A stretch of 64,000 nucleotides of DNA from Mycolicibacterium rhodesiae (GTDB lineage: Bacteria > Actinomycetota > Actinomycetes > Mycobacteriales > Mycobacteriaceae): NCBI RefSeq assembly GCF_002086695.1, contig NZ_MVIH01000017.1, positions 27,062 through 91,061 on the forward strand, read 5' to 3'. Each line of letters begins with the position of its first letter. Positions within the stretch are counted from its first letter, which is position 1. Below, in pieces: positions 1-7,432 of the stretch. The translations under genes and the position numbers were made by a program. The notes beneath the pieces are model-generated. The model made no database searches and had not been told where the DNA came from. It saw only the letters and a list, made by a program, of their open reading frames with translations.

Positions 1-133
1 ATACCTCACCGAGGGTGGCGTTTTCACGACCGACCTGATCGAGACGTGGATCTCCTACAAGCGTGAGAACGAGATCATGCCCGTTCAGATCCGGCCTCAC
101 CCGTACGAGTTCGCGCTGTACTACGACGTCTAG
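1..133 (+). CDS. glnA1: Glutamine synthetase type I, C-terminal 44 residues (partial)
   Basis: Only the 3' end is in the window; the complete codons start at position 2 and the stop is TAG at 131-133. The visible tail reads ...TDLIETWISYKRENE and ends in the tyrosine-rich HPYEFALYYDV, the usual C-terminus of the adenylylated beta-type GSI. The enzyme makes glutamine from glutamate, ammonia and ATP in the cytosol. The adenylyltransferase GlnE and the second synthetase GlnA2 are encoded a few kilobases away on the opposite strand, which matches the glnA1-glnE-glnA2 order of mycobacteria. A hairpin terminator follows within 25 bp. Identity rests on the tail plus synteny. Confidence 0.93.
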   Translation, partial: YLTEGGVFTTDLIETWISYKRENEIMPVQIRPHPYEFALYYDV

Positions 134-155
134 ATCGACGCCGCGGTAAGACGAC

Positions 156-191
156 GGAGCCCACTCACCCCTTCCGGGGCGGGTGGGCTCC
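156..191 (+). terminator. Hairpin terminator after glnA1
   Basis: A strong GC-rich inverted repeat, GGAGCCCAC pairing with GTGGGCTCC, has an inner CCCC/GGGG pair around a short TTCC loop. A weak T-containing tail (TTCGTT) follows. It lies 22 bp past the glnA1 stop codon and before the next promoter region, so it most likely ends glnA1 transcription. Confidence 0.75.
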
Positions 192-221
192 TTCGTTGAG
201 AGTTAACGAGGGACACCTATC

Positions 222-235
222 CGGACCGTAGTCCG
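222..235. promoter_or_regulatory. Palindromic operator-like site upstream of the first doxX gene
   Basis: CGGAC-CGTA-GTCCG is a perfect 5-bp inverted repeat with a 4-bp centre, 18 bp upstream of the favoured ATG at 254. The position suits a repressor that blocks RNA polymerase. No intact regulator gene lies next to it, but the 3' remnant of a winged-helix regulator sits downstream at about 1360-1518. That link is inference. Confidence 0.45.
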
Positions 236-253
236 AATAGTATGGTCAGTGCT

Positions 254-658
254 ATGCCTCAAGCCTTGGAGACTCGCCTCAACACCTACTCCCCGGCAGT
301 TCTCAGTCTGTTCCGGGTGGTCTTCGGACTGCTCTATACCTGCCACGGCGCGAATTGGCTCTTCGGCTGGCCCACCGGTGGCCCCGCCGCCGAGATCGGT
401 GCCTGGCCAGGATTTTTTGCCGGCATCATCGAACTGGTTGCGGGCATCCTCATCACCCTCGGACTCTTCACCCGAATCGCCGCATTCATTGCCTCCGGCG
501 AGATGGCCGTCGCGTACTTCACCCAACACCTCCCCACCGGGTGGATTCCGATGACCAACAAGGGCGAACTCTCCGTGCTCTACTGCTTCGCCTTCTTCCT
601 GTTGGTGTTCACCGGCGCCGGCGCATACGCGCTCGACGCGGTACGCAGGCGGCACTGA
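254..658 (+). CDS. DoxX family membrane protein (copy 1)
   Basis: The product is about 134 residues with four predicted hydrophobic helices: LFRVVFGLLYTCHGANWLF, GFFAGIIELVAGILITLGLF, IAAFIASGEMAVAYF and VLYCFAFFLLVFTG. This is the DoxX/SURF4-like fold, whose actinobacterial members are small integral membrane proteins linked to thiol/redox balance; the molecular activity is unsettled. The start at 254 (MPQALETRLN) is preferred over an in-frame ATG at 242 because it aligns with the start of the tandem copy at 718. There is no clear Shine-Dalgarno sequence, so the mRNA may be leaderless. It is a close tandem paralogue of the next gene, sharing IAAFIASG and GELSVLYCF. Confidence 0.85.
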   Translation: MPQALETRLNTYSPAVLSLFRVVFGLLYTCHGANWLFGWPTGGPAAEIGAWPGFFAGIIELVAGILITLGLFTRIAAFIASGEMAVAYFTQHLPTGWIPMTNKGELSVLYCFAFFLLVFTGAGAYALDAVRRRH

Positions 659-717
659 GGTTTATTTGACCGATTGGCCAATTAGCCTGGCCGACAACGG
701 CTAGTAAGGTCGCCCTC

Positions 718-1125
718 ATGGCTGAAAACCTGGACGCCCGCCTCAGTTCGTACTCCGATGCAGTGATCAGTCTGTTCCGCGCAGTCTTCGGGTTGCTGTT
801 CTCCTTGCACGGAACCAGCCTGTTGTTCGGCTGGCCCAGCGGCCCAGCGGCTGCAATCGGCGTATGGCCCGACTTCTATGGCGGTGTAATCGAGTTCGCG
901 ACGGGCGTCCTTGTCGCGACCGGACTGTTCACCCGGATCGCGGCATTCATTGCCTCCGGCACAATGGCTTTCACCTACTTCACCATGCATTTCCCCGACG
1001 GTTGGATACCGCTGACCAACAGCGGCGAACTCTCCGTGCTCTATTGCTTCGGATTCCTGCTGCTGGTGTTCACCGGCGGCGGAACCTATGCAGTCGATAC
1101 CGTTCGCCGCCGACGTTCGGCGTAG
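718..1125 (+). CDS. DoxX family membrane protein (copy 2)
   Basis: The 135-residue product has the same four-helix DoxX layout as the gene before it and near-identical stretches (LTNSGELSVLYCF against MTNKGELSVLYCF), so the pair arose by tandem duplication. The 59-bp gap between them has its own promoter-like DNA, including the perfect 10-bp palindrome ATTGGCCAAT at 673-682. This copy may therefore be controlled separately. Function beyond the family is not visible. The C-terminus ends in a basic run (VRRRRSA) that probably stays cytoplasmic. Confidence 0.85.
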   Translation: MAENLDARLSSYSDAVISLFRAVFGLLFSLHGTSLLFGWPSGPAAAIGVWPDFYGGVIEFATGVLVATGLFTRIAAFIASGTMAFTYFTMHFPDGWIPLTNSGELSVLYCFGFLLLVFTGGGTYAVDTVRRRRSA

Positions 1126-1128
1126 CCG

Positions 1129-1342
1129 TCACACGCATTCCAGTAGCGTGTCGGGCACCTCACCAACCGGTCCGATGGTTGCGTAGGTGCGCAGCCGGCC
1201 GTTCACCGGATCGGTTGTCGCACAGACAATGCCGCACTTTCCCGCATCGATCCGCTGGGCGATGATGGGCGATCTGGACAGCGATCCGGGTGGCACCCTC
1301 GGGAATCACCGCGTCGTCCCACGCCCTTATCGCGGCGCGCAT
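1129..1342 (-). pseudogene. Remnant of an unidentified gene, frameshifted
   Basis: On the minus strand a coding-like stretch begins at an ATG at 1342 (MRAAIRAWDDAVIPEGATRI). It switches frame near position 1270 and continues as IIAQRIDAGKCGIVCATTD and then TIGPVGEVPDTLLECV before a TGA at 1129-1131. Neither frame alone gives a complete protein, but the two join into sensible low-repeat sequence. I do not recognise the family. It is read as the 3' end of a decayed gene. The frameshift position is approximate. Confidence 0.45.
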
Positions 1343-1359
1343 AGCGCGGCAGCCCGAGG

Positions 1360-1518
1360 GTCGAGGCCGGTTATCTGGACCGGCTCCGCGAGGGGCGGCG
1401 CAATTACTACCGCATCCGGGCCGATCGGCCCTTGCGGCATCCCGTCGAACGTGGCCATCGCATCGGCGAGATCCTGGCGGTGCTGCACGAGCCAAAGGAT
1501 CCCGACGGGGCGAGCTAG
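1360..1518 (+). pseudogene. 3' remnant of a winged-helix (ArsR/MarR-like) regulator
   Basis: The plus-strand frame ending at TAG 1516-1518 encodes VEAGYLDRLREGRRNYYRIR followed by PLRHPVERGHRIGEILAVL. That is the wing and C-terminal dimer helix of mycobacterial winged-helix regulators. An in-frame stop (TAG 1342-1344) lies just upstream and no recognition helix precedes the remnant, so the N-terminal half is missing. Its last 4 bp overlap the end of the opposing oxidoreductase gene. The 390-bp stretch 1126-1514 holds only this remnant and the opposing one. Confidence 0.6.
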
Positions 1519-2381
1519 GCGTCGAGCGCCAAATCCTTACGGAAGCGCCGCATCCCGTCGATCTTGTCGGCAGTCGACGCGTCGGGCCCGGAGTAGAACA
1601 TCCACGGCATCGTCACGATGCCGGTGATGCCCGCTGCCGCGGCGCGCTCGTAGTGCGGAATCGTGAACGCGTCGGTCAACGGGGTCAGGATCTCGTAACC
1701 GTCCATGCCGAGCCCGTTTTCGGCACGCAGCTCGCGTAGCTTGTCGACCCGCAAGATCGCCTGGTCCAGGCTGATCAGGTCGCCGATCCAACCGTCGAGC
1801 CGCGCCGCTCGCCGCAGCGCGATGTCAGACAGTCCCCCGCTGTAGATCGGGATGTGCGGCGGGGTCGGCATCATCTCCAGCCGAGGAGTCTTGTAGAACT
1901 CGCCGTCGAACTCGGTCCAGCCCGGCTGCCACAGCGCGCGCATCAGCTCGATCATCTCGTCGGTTCGCTTGCCGCGCTTGGCGAACTGCTGACCCATCAG
2001 GGTGAACTCTTCTTCGCACCAACCGACGCCGATGCCGAGTTCCACCCTGCCATCGGCCAGATATGCCGCAGTGCCAATGGATTTGGCCGCCGAATACGGA
2101 TCGCGCATCCCGGGGATGTACACCGTCGTCACAAACTTGATCTGCTGCGTGGCCTGCGCCAGCGCACCGACCAGCACCCACGGGTCTGGCCAGTCGGTGA
2201 ACGGCTGCCAGCGTCGCTCGCCGTTCTTCGTGTACGGGTACGGGGTGGACAGCGTTTCCAGGTTCACCACATGGTCTGGGATGCCGAGGCCCTCATAGCC
2301 CAGATCATCGGCGGCCTTCGCGATCTCGACGATCTCGCGGGTCTCCAGAAACGCAACGCTCACATAAAATTTCAAAGTCAT
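1515..2381 (-). CDS. LLM-class F420-dependent oxidoreductase
   Basis: The 288-residue product has a luciferase-like monooxygenase TIM barrel. Visible features are the N-terminal strand MTLKFYVSVAFLETREIVE, GLGIPDHVV, the YIPGMRDPYSAAKSIGTAAYL segment, and VELGIGVGWCEEEF, the classic family motif. Members in mycobacteria mostly use coenzyme F420 to reduce or oxidise small organic substrates; the substrate here is unknown. The start at 2381 is chosen over a longer frame because conserved sequence begins there and its ATGA overlaps the stop of the upstream thioesterase gene, which indicates translational coupling. The two probably act in one pathway. Confidence 0.85.
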   Translation of the reverse strand: MTLKFYVSVAFLETREIVEIAKAADDLGYEGLGIPDHVVNLETLSTPYPYTKNGERRWQPFTDWPDPWVLVGALAQATQQIKFVTTVYIPGMRDPYSAAKSIGTAAYLADGRVELGIGVGWCEEEFTLMGQQFAKRGKRTDEMIELMRALWQPGWTEFDGEFYKTPRLEMMPTPPHIPIYSGGLSDIALRRAARLDGWIGDLISLDQAILRVDKLRELRAENGLGMDGYEILTPLTDAFTIPHYERAAAAGITGIVTMPWMFYSGPDASTADKIDGMRRFRKDLALDA

Positions 2382-3004
2382 CCCGCATCCCTCGCCCACG
2401 CCGGCATGATGAACACTCCTTCTGCTTCCACGGTCGGTCCCTGTGCGTCGGCGAGAAACCCGCGAGCGTAGGTCTTGTAGCCTTCGGTTCGTTCGTGCCA
2501 CGCCTCACCGCGTAGCGGTCCCAGCGGTGTGCCCCGCAGATATTTCAGCGTGATCGTGCCGGTGAACTTCGGCTTGCTGAGCTGACTGGTGGCGGCCTCG
2601 CCCAGGAGCTGGTCGAGCAGCAGCGCGCAGATGCCGCCGTGCACCAAGCCGGGCGGCCCCTCGTACACCGGCCCGAGAGTGAACTCGGTCCAGCACCTGC
2701 CGTCCTCGTGATGAGTGATCATCGGCGGAGCGAGCGGATTGTGCCGCCCGACAGCCGGATTGCGCCACACCACGGGAAGCCCGGACTCCTCGTGGCGCAA
2801 TATCCGCGGTCGGTCGGTCGGGGTGCGTTCGAGCATCTCGCTCACCTCGTCGATGGTCTGCCGGGCCCGCTGAATCGTCTCGGCGTCGGCCCCGCTGTGC
2901 AGGCTGGCGTCGATGAGCCTGCGCAACGCCTCCGCCAGCGGCTCGTGCAACGCCTCGACCCGGTCATGCTCGTCGGCGCTGATCACGCCAAACTCGAAAT
3001 CCAT
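2378..3004 (-). CDS. PaaI-like hotdog-fold acyl-CoA thioesterase
   Basis: The 208-residue product has an N-terminal helical region followed by a single hotdog domain. The signature is GPVYEGPPGLVHGGICALLLDQLLG (about residues 118-142), where VHGG marks the active-site helix of PaaI/THEM4 thioesterases. These release free CoA from acyl- or aryl-CoA esters. The gene sits 26 bp downstream of glnE on the same strand and overlaps the following F420-type oxidoreductase by 4 bp, so it may be read through from the glnA2-glnE unit. The native substrate cannot be told from sequence. Confidence 0.8.
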   Translation of the reverse strand: MDFEFGVISADEHDRVEALHEPLAEALRRLIDASLHSGADAETIQRARQTIDEVSEMLERTPTDRPRILRHEESGLPVVWRNPAVGRHNPLAPPMITHHEDGRCWTEFTLGPVYEGPPGLVHGGICALLLDQLLGEAATSQLSKPKFTGTITLKYLRGTPLGPLRGEAWHERTEGYKTYARGFLADAQGPTVEAEGVFIMPAWARDAG

Positions 3005-3007
3005 CCC

Positions 3008-3039
3008 CAGACCCTTAACTTCTCAGACCCTTAACTTCC
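3008..3039. repeat. 16-bp tandem duplication at the glnE stop codon
   Basis: CAGACCCTTAACTTCT at 3008-3023 is followed at once by CAGACCCTTAACTTCC at 3024-3039, one mismatch apart. The second copy contains the glnE stop codon (TAA on the minus strand, 3031-3033), so the duplication repeats the stop-codon context. It is probably replication slippage. Confidence 0.8.
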
Positions 3040-6009
3040 GAACACCCTGAGCACCACGGCTTTTGCCCGCCGTGTCACCCGCAGGTAGTTGTCCAAAAAC
3101 TCTCCGCCGTCGTCGTTGTGCCAGCCCGCGGCCACCGCGACCGCGTTGAGCTGCCGTCCGGGCCCGGGCAGCTGGTCGGTCGGCTTGCCGCGGACCAGAA
3201 CCAGCGCGTTGCGCGCGGCGGTCGCCGTCAGCCAGGCCTGACGCAACAGATCGACGTCGTCCTCGCCCAGCAGTTCGGCGGCGCCGATCGCGTCCAGCGT
3301 CTCCAGCGTCGAGGTGTTGTGCAGCGACGGAACCTCGTGGGCATGGCGCAGCTGCAGAAGCTGCACGGTCCACTCGACATCGGCCAGGCCGCCGCGTCCG
3401 AGCTTGGTGTGGGTGTTGGGGTCGGCGCCGCGTGGCAGCCGTTCGGCGTCCACCCGTGCCTTGACCCGCCGAATCTCCTGCACCGCTTCGGCCGACACTC
3501 CGCCGGCCGGGTAACGGGTCTTGTCTGCCATCAACACGAAACGCAGCCCCAGATCCAGATCACCGGCGACCGGGTGCGCGCGCAGCAGCGCCTGGACCTC
3601 CCATGGCTGCGCCCACTGCGCGTAGTACGCCTCGTACGAGGACAGCGTGCGCACCAGCGGACCCTGACGTCCTTCGGGCCGGAGGTTGGTGTCGACCTCC
3701 AAAGGCGGGTCGGCACTGGGGGTTCCGAGCAGCGCGCGCACCTGCTCGGCGATCAGCACCGACCATTTGAGGGCGCGGGACTCCTCGACGCCGGGACCGG
3801 GCTCGCAGACGAACATCACGTCGGCGTCCGACCCGTAACCCAGTTCCCTGCCCCCGAGCCGGCCCATCCCGATGACCGCGATCTTGGCAAGCGCCTCACC
3901 ACCGTCACGGGTGTTCGCCCGCACCACCGCCTCCAGCGCCGACTGCAGCACCGCCACCCAGACCGAGGTCAGAGCCGCACAGACCTCGCGGACCTCGAGC
4001 ATGCCGAGCAGATCCGCCGACGCCACCCGCGCCAGCTCGCGGCGACGCAAGGTGCGCGCGGCCGCAATGGCCCGCATCGGATCGACATGGCGGCCACTGG
4101 ATGCGACCAACGCCCGGCCGACAACCTCCGGGTCGACGTCGAGCAGCTTGGGACCGGACGGACCATCGGCGTACTGCTGAATGACCTCCGGCGCCCGCAT
4201 CAACAGCTCCGGCACGTAGGCCGACGTTCCCAGCACCCGCATCAGACGTTTGGCCACCGCGCTCTCGTCACGCAACGTGGCCAGATACCAACGCTGTTCG
4301 GCCATCGCCTCGCTGATCCGCCGATAGGCCAGCAGCCCCCGGTCCGGATCGGGAGTGTCCGACAACCAGTCCAGCAGCCGGGGCAACAGCACCGACTGCA
4401 CCCGGCCGCGCCGGCCACTCTGGTTGACCAGCGCACTGAGGTGGGTCAACGCGGTCTGCGGGCCCTCGTACCCCAGCGCCGCCAGCTGCCGTTCGGCGGC
4501 CTCCGGGCTCAAGCCTGCCGCAAGGCCTTCCACCGACGGGCCGACCGATTCCAGCAGCGGTTGATAGAAGAGCTTGGCGTGCAACCGCGACACCCGCACG
4601 TTCTGGCGCTTGAGCTCCTCGCGCAGCACGCCCAGCGAATCGTGGGTGCCGTCCGGCCGGATGTGTGCCGCCCGCGCCAGCCAGCGCAGCGACTCCTCGT
4701 CGTCCGGCGGCGGCAGCGTGTGAGTTCGCTTGAGACGCTGCAACTGCAGTCGATGTTCGAGCAGCCGCAGGAATTCGTACGACGCAGTCAGGTTGGCGGC
4801 ATCATCGCGCCCGACATAGCCACCGGCAGCCAAGGCCGCCAGTGCGGGGACGGTCGAGGAGACGTGCAGTGACTCGTCGGTTCGCCCGTGCACCAATTGC
4901 AGGAGCTGGACCGCGAATTCGACGTCACGAAGCCCGCCCGTCCCGAGCTTGATCTCGCGGTCGCGGAGGTCGGCAGGCACCAGCGCCTCCACCCGCCGCC
5001 GCATGGCCTGCACCTCGGGTACGAAATCCTCACGCTCGCAGGCACTCCACACCATCGGCATGATGGCCGCCATGTACTGCTCCCCCAGCTCGGCGTCCCC
5101 GACCGCCGGCCTGGCTTTGAGCAGTGCCTGGAACTCCCAGGTCTTGGCCCAGCGCTGGTAGTACGCGAGGTGCGATTCCAGGGTCCGCACCAGGGCGCCC
5201 TGCTTGCCTTCCGGCCGCAGGCCGGCGTCGACCTCGAAGAAGGTGTCCGACGCCAGCCGGATCATCTCCCCGGCAACCCGGGTGCTCACCGAATCGGCGT
5301 CCTCACCGACGAAGATGACGTCGACGTCGCTGACGTAGTTCAGTTCGCGCGCACCGCATTTGCCCATCGCGATGACGGCAAGCCGCGGTGGCTCAGCGCC
5401 GTCCTTGCACACCGTCGCGCTCGCCACCTTCAGCGCAGCACCCATGGCGGCGTCGGCGATGTCGGCCAGATGTTCGCCGATCGTGGAGAACGCAGGCACC
5501 GGCTCGTTCTCCACCGTGGAGGCCGTATCGAGGGCGGCCAGGACCAGCAACCGGTCCCGATAGAGGACGCGCAGCGCCGGCATGATCGTCATTGGGTCCG
5601 TACCGAATTCGGCGATGCGGTCGTCGAACAGGCGCCGCAGTTCGGCGGGCTCGGGCAGCGTGACGTCACCGGAGAGCAGGTGCCACGACTGAGGGTTGGC
5701 CACCAGGTGGTCACCCAAGGCCAGCGACGAGCCGATCACCGCGAACAACCGGCCGCGCAGACCGCGATCCTTCAGCAGCGCGGAATTGAGCTGTGGCCAG
5801 TCGTCATCCAGCGCATCGGCCAGCCGGACCATCGTCTGCAGGGCGGAGTCAGAATCGGGTGCACGCGACAGCGACCACAACAGCTCGACGTGGTCGTCGG
5901 TATCCCAGCCCAGCCTGGCCAGGTCGGCAGCCGCAGATGGCTCGACCAGACCGAGCCGACCCACACTGGGTACGCGCGGGCGCTGCGTCGCTGGTTTGGC
6001 CACGTGCAC
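3031..6009 (-). CDS. glnE: Bifunctional glutamine-synthetase adenylyltransferase / adenylyl-removing enzyme
   Basis: The 992-residue product is the usual GlnE length. There are two nucleotidyltransferase domains. The N-terminal adenylyl-removing half carries AMGKCGARELNYVSDVDV near residue 213. The C-terminal adenylylating half carries GMGRLGGRELGYGSDADV near residue 710, the G-G-x-x-E-L...SDxD pattern that binds nucleotide and metal. Each is followed by a GLNE_E-type repeat with LRPEGKQGALVRTL or LRPEGRQGPLVRTL. It turns GlnA1 off and on according to nitrogen status. It lies 24 bp downstream of glnA2 on the same strand, so the two are probably cotranscribed. glnE is known to be essential in M. 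tuberculosis. Confidence 0.97.
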   Translation of the reverse strand: MHVAKPATQRPRVPSVGRLGLVEPSAAADLARLGWDTDDHVELLWSLSRAPDSDSALQTMVRLADALDDDWPQLNSALLKDRGLRGRLFAVIGSSLALGDHLVANPQSWHLLSGDVTLPEPAELRRLFDDRIAEFGTDPMTIMPALRVLYRDRLLVLAALDTASTVENEPVPAFSTIGEHLADIADAAMGAALKVASATVCKDGAEPPRLAVIAMGKCGARELNYVSDVDVIFVGEDADSVSTRVAGEMIRLASDTFFEVDAGLRPEGKQGALVRTLESHLAYYQRWAKTWEFQALLKARPAVGDAELGEQYMAAIMPMVWSACEREDFVPEVQAMRRRVEALVPADLRDREIKLGTGGLRDVEFAVQLLQLVHGRTDESLHVSSTVPALAALAAGGYVGRDDAANLTASYEFLRLLEHRLQLQRLKRTHTLPPPDDEESLRWLARAAHIRPDGTHDSLGVLREELKRQNVRVSRLHAKLFYQPLLESVGPSVEGLAAGLSPEAAERQLAALGYEGPQTALTHLSALVNQSGRRGRVQSVLLPRLLDWLSDTPDPDRGLLAYRRISEAMAEQRWYLATLRDESAVAKRLMRVLGTSAYVPELLMRAPEVIQQYADGPSGPKLLDVDPEVVGRALVASSGRHVDPMRAIAAARTLRRRELARVASADLLGMLEVREVCAALTSVWVAVLQSALEAVVRANTRDGGEALAKIAVIGMGRLGGRELGYGSDADVMFVCEPGPGVEESRALKWSVLIAEQVRALLGTPSADPPLEVDTNLRPEGRQGPLVRTLSSYEAYYAQWAQPWEVQALLRAHPVAGDLDLGLRFVLMADKTRYPAGGVSAEAVQEIRRVKARVDAERLPRGADPNTHTKLGRGGLADVEWTVQLLQLRHAHEVPSLHNTSTLETLDAIGAAELLGEDDVDLLRQAWLTATAARNALVLVRGKPTDQLPGPGRQLNAVAVAAGWHNDDGGEFLDNYLRVTRRAKAVVLRVFGS

Positions 6010-6033
6010 GACGTTAGCGCACGGATAGACCGG

Positions 6034-7374
6034 CTAAAGAGACAGATAAGCCTTCAGTTCGTACGGCGTGACATTGCTGCGGTACTCCTCCCACTCCGCG
6101 CGCTTGTTGCGCAGGAAGTAGTCGAAGACGTGCTCGCCCAACGCCTCGGCGACCAGCTCGGAGCTCTCCATCTCCTGCAGGGCAATACCCAGGCTGGACG
6201 GTAGCTCGCGATAACCCATCGCGCGGCGCTCCTCAGGGGTTAGCGTCCACACGTTGTCCTCGGCCTGCGGGCCAAGCACGTAGTTCTTCTCGATACCGCG
6301 CAGCCCGGCCGCCAGCAGCACCGCGAACGTCAGATACGGGTTGCAGGCGGAGTCGGGGCTGCGTACCTCGATGCGACGCGAGGACGCCTTGCTCGGGGTG
6401 TACATCGGCACCCGCACCAGCGCGGAGCGGTTGGACGCCCCCCACGACGCCGCGGTCGGCGCCTCGCCACCGTGCACCAGCCGTTTGTAGGAGTTGACCC
6501 ATTGGTTGGTGATCGCGCTGATCTCGCTGGCGTGCTCGAGGATCCCGGCGATGAACGACTTCGCGACGTCGGACAGCTGCAGCGGATCGTCGGGACTGTG
6601 GAAGGCGTTGTTCTCACCCTCGAACAGGCTCATGTGGGTGTGCATCGCCGAGCCCGGATACTCGGCGAACGGCTTCGGCATGAACGACGCTCGCACGCCC
6701 TCGCCGAGCGCGACCTCCTTGACGAGGTAGCGGAACGTCATCACGTTGTCGGCCATCGACAGGGCATCGGCGTAGCGCAGGTCGATCTCCTGCTGGCCGG
6801 GCGCGCCCTCGTGGTGGCTGAATTCCACCGAGATGCCCATCTGCTCCAGCGCGTCGATGGCGTGGCGGCGGAAGTTCGGCGCCGAATCGTGCACGGCCTG
6901 ATCGAAGTAGCCGCCGTTGTCGGCGGGGACCGGAGCCGAGCCGTCGTAGGGGCCGGGCTCGAGCAGGAAGAACTCGATCTCGGGGTGCACATAGCAGGAG
7001 AAGCCGAGGTCGCTCGCCTTGGCGAGCTGACGCCGCAACACATGGCGGCTGTCGGCCCAGGACGGCGAGCCGTCGGGCATTGTGATGTCGCAGAACATCC
7101 GCGCCGAGTGATGCTGGCCCGCACTGGTGGTCCACGGCAGCACCTGGAACGTCGACGGATCCGGGCGCGCGACGGTATCGGATTCGAAGACCCGCGCGAA
7201 GCCCTCGATCGACGATCCGTCGAAGCCGATACCCTCTTCGAACGCGCCTTCCAGCTCGGCGGGCGCGATCGCGACCGACTTGAGGAAGCCGAGCACGTCG
7301 GTGAACCACAGCCGGACGAACCGGATATCGCGTTCCTCCAGCGTGCGCAGCACAAATTCCTTCTGGCGGTCCAT
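6034..7374 (-). CDS. glnA2: Glutamine synthetase GlnA2 (GSI-alpha type)
   Basis: The 446-residue product has the full GSI layout. The N-terminal beta-grasp domain includes LGFLKSVAIAP and GFDGSSIEGFARVFESD. The catalytic barrel follows with HPEIEFFLLE (metal-binding glutamate), HHEGAPGQQEIDLRY, MHTHMSLF and the C-terminal RIEVRSPDSACNPYLTFAVL. Its length equals M. tuberculosis GlnA2, and it lacks the adenylylation loop of GlnA1. It makes L-glutamine, a supplementary isozyme in mycobacteria. It leads the leftward cluster with glnE. The ATG at 7374 opens directly into conserved sequence (MDRQKEFVLRTLEE). Confidence 0.95.
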   Translation of the reverse strand: MDRQKEFVLRTLEERDIRFVRLWFTDVLGFLKSVAIAPAELEGAFEEGIGFDGSSIEGFARVFESDTVARPDPSTFQVLPWTTSAGQHHSARMFCDITMPDGSPSWADSRHVLRRQLAKASDLGFSCYVHPEIEFFLLEPGPYDGSAPVPADNGGYFDQAVHDSAPNFRRHAIDALEQMGISVEFSHHEGAPGQQEIDLRYADALSMADNVMTFRYLVKEVALGEGVRASFMPKPFAEYPGSAMHTHMSLFEGENNAFHSPDDPLQLSDVAKSFIAGILEHASEISAITNQWVNSYKRLVHGGEAPTAASWGASNRSALVRVPMYTPSKASSRRIEVRSPDSACNPYLTFAVLLAAGLRGIEKNYVLGPQAEDNVWTLTPEERRAMGYRELPSSLGIALQEMESSELVAEALGEHVFDYFLRNKRAEWEEYRSNVTPYELKAYLSL

Positions 7375-7432
7375 GAATGCGAGCGTATGCAGCGGGTGTT
7401 AATTCCGTGTTACGGCGCTGCTGCAGTCGTCA

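Noticed and set aside
3118..4872. Long open frame (584 codons) antisense to glnE
   Set aside because: It has Gln/Arg/His-rich low-complexity sequence typical of the antisense of GC-rich genes and no recognisable domain; glnE on the other strand is certain.
4888..6204. Second long antisense frame over glnE and into glnA2
   Set aside because: It crosses two real genes on the other strand and shows only biased composition.
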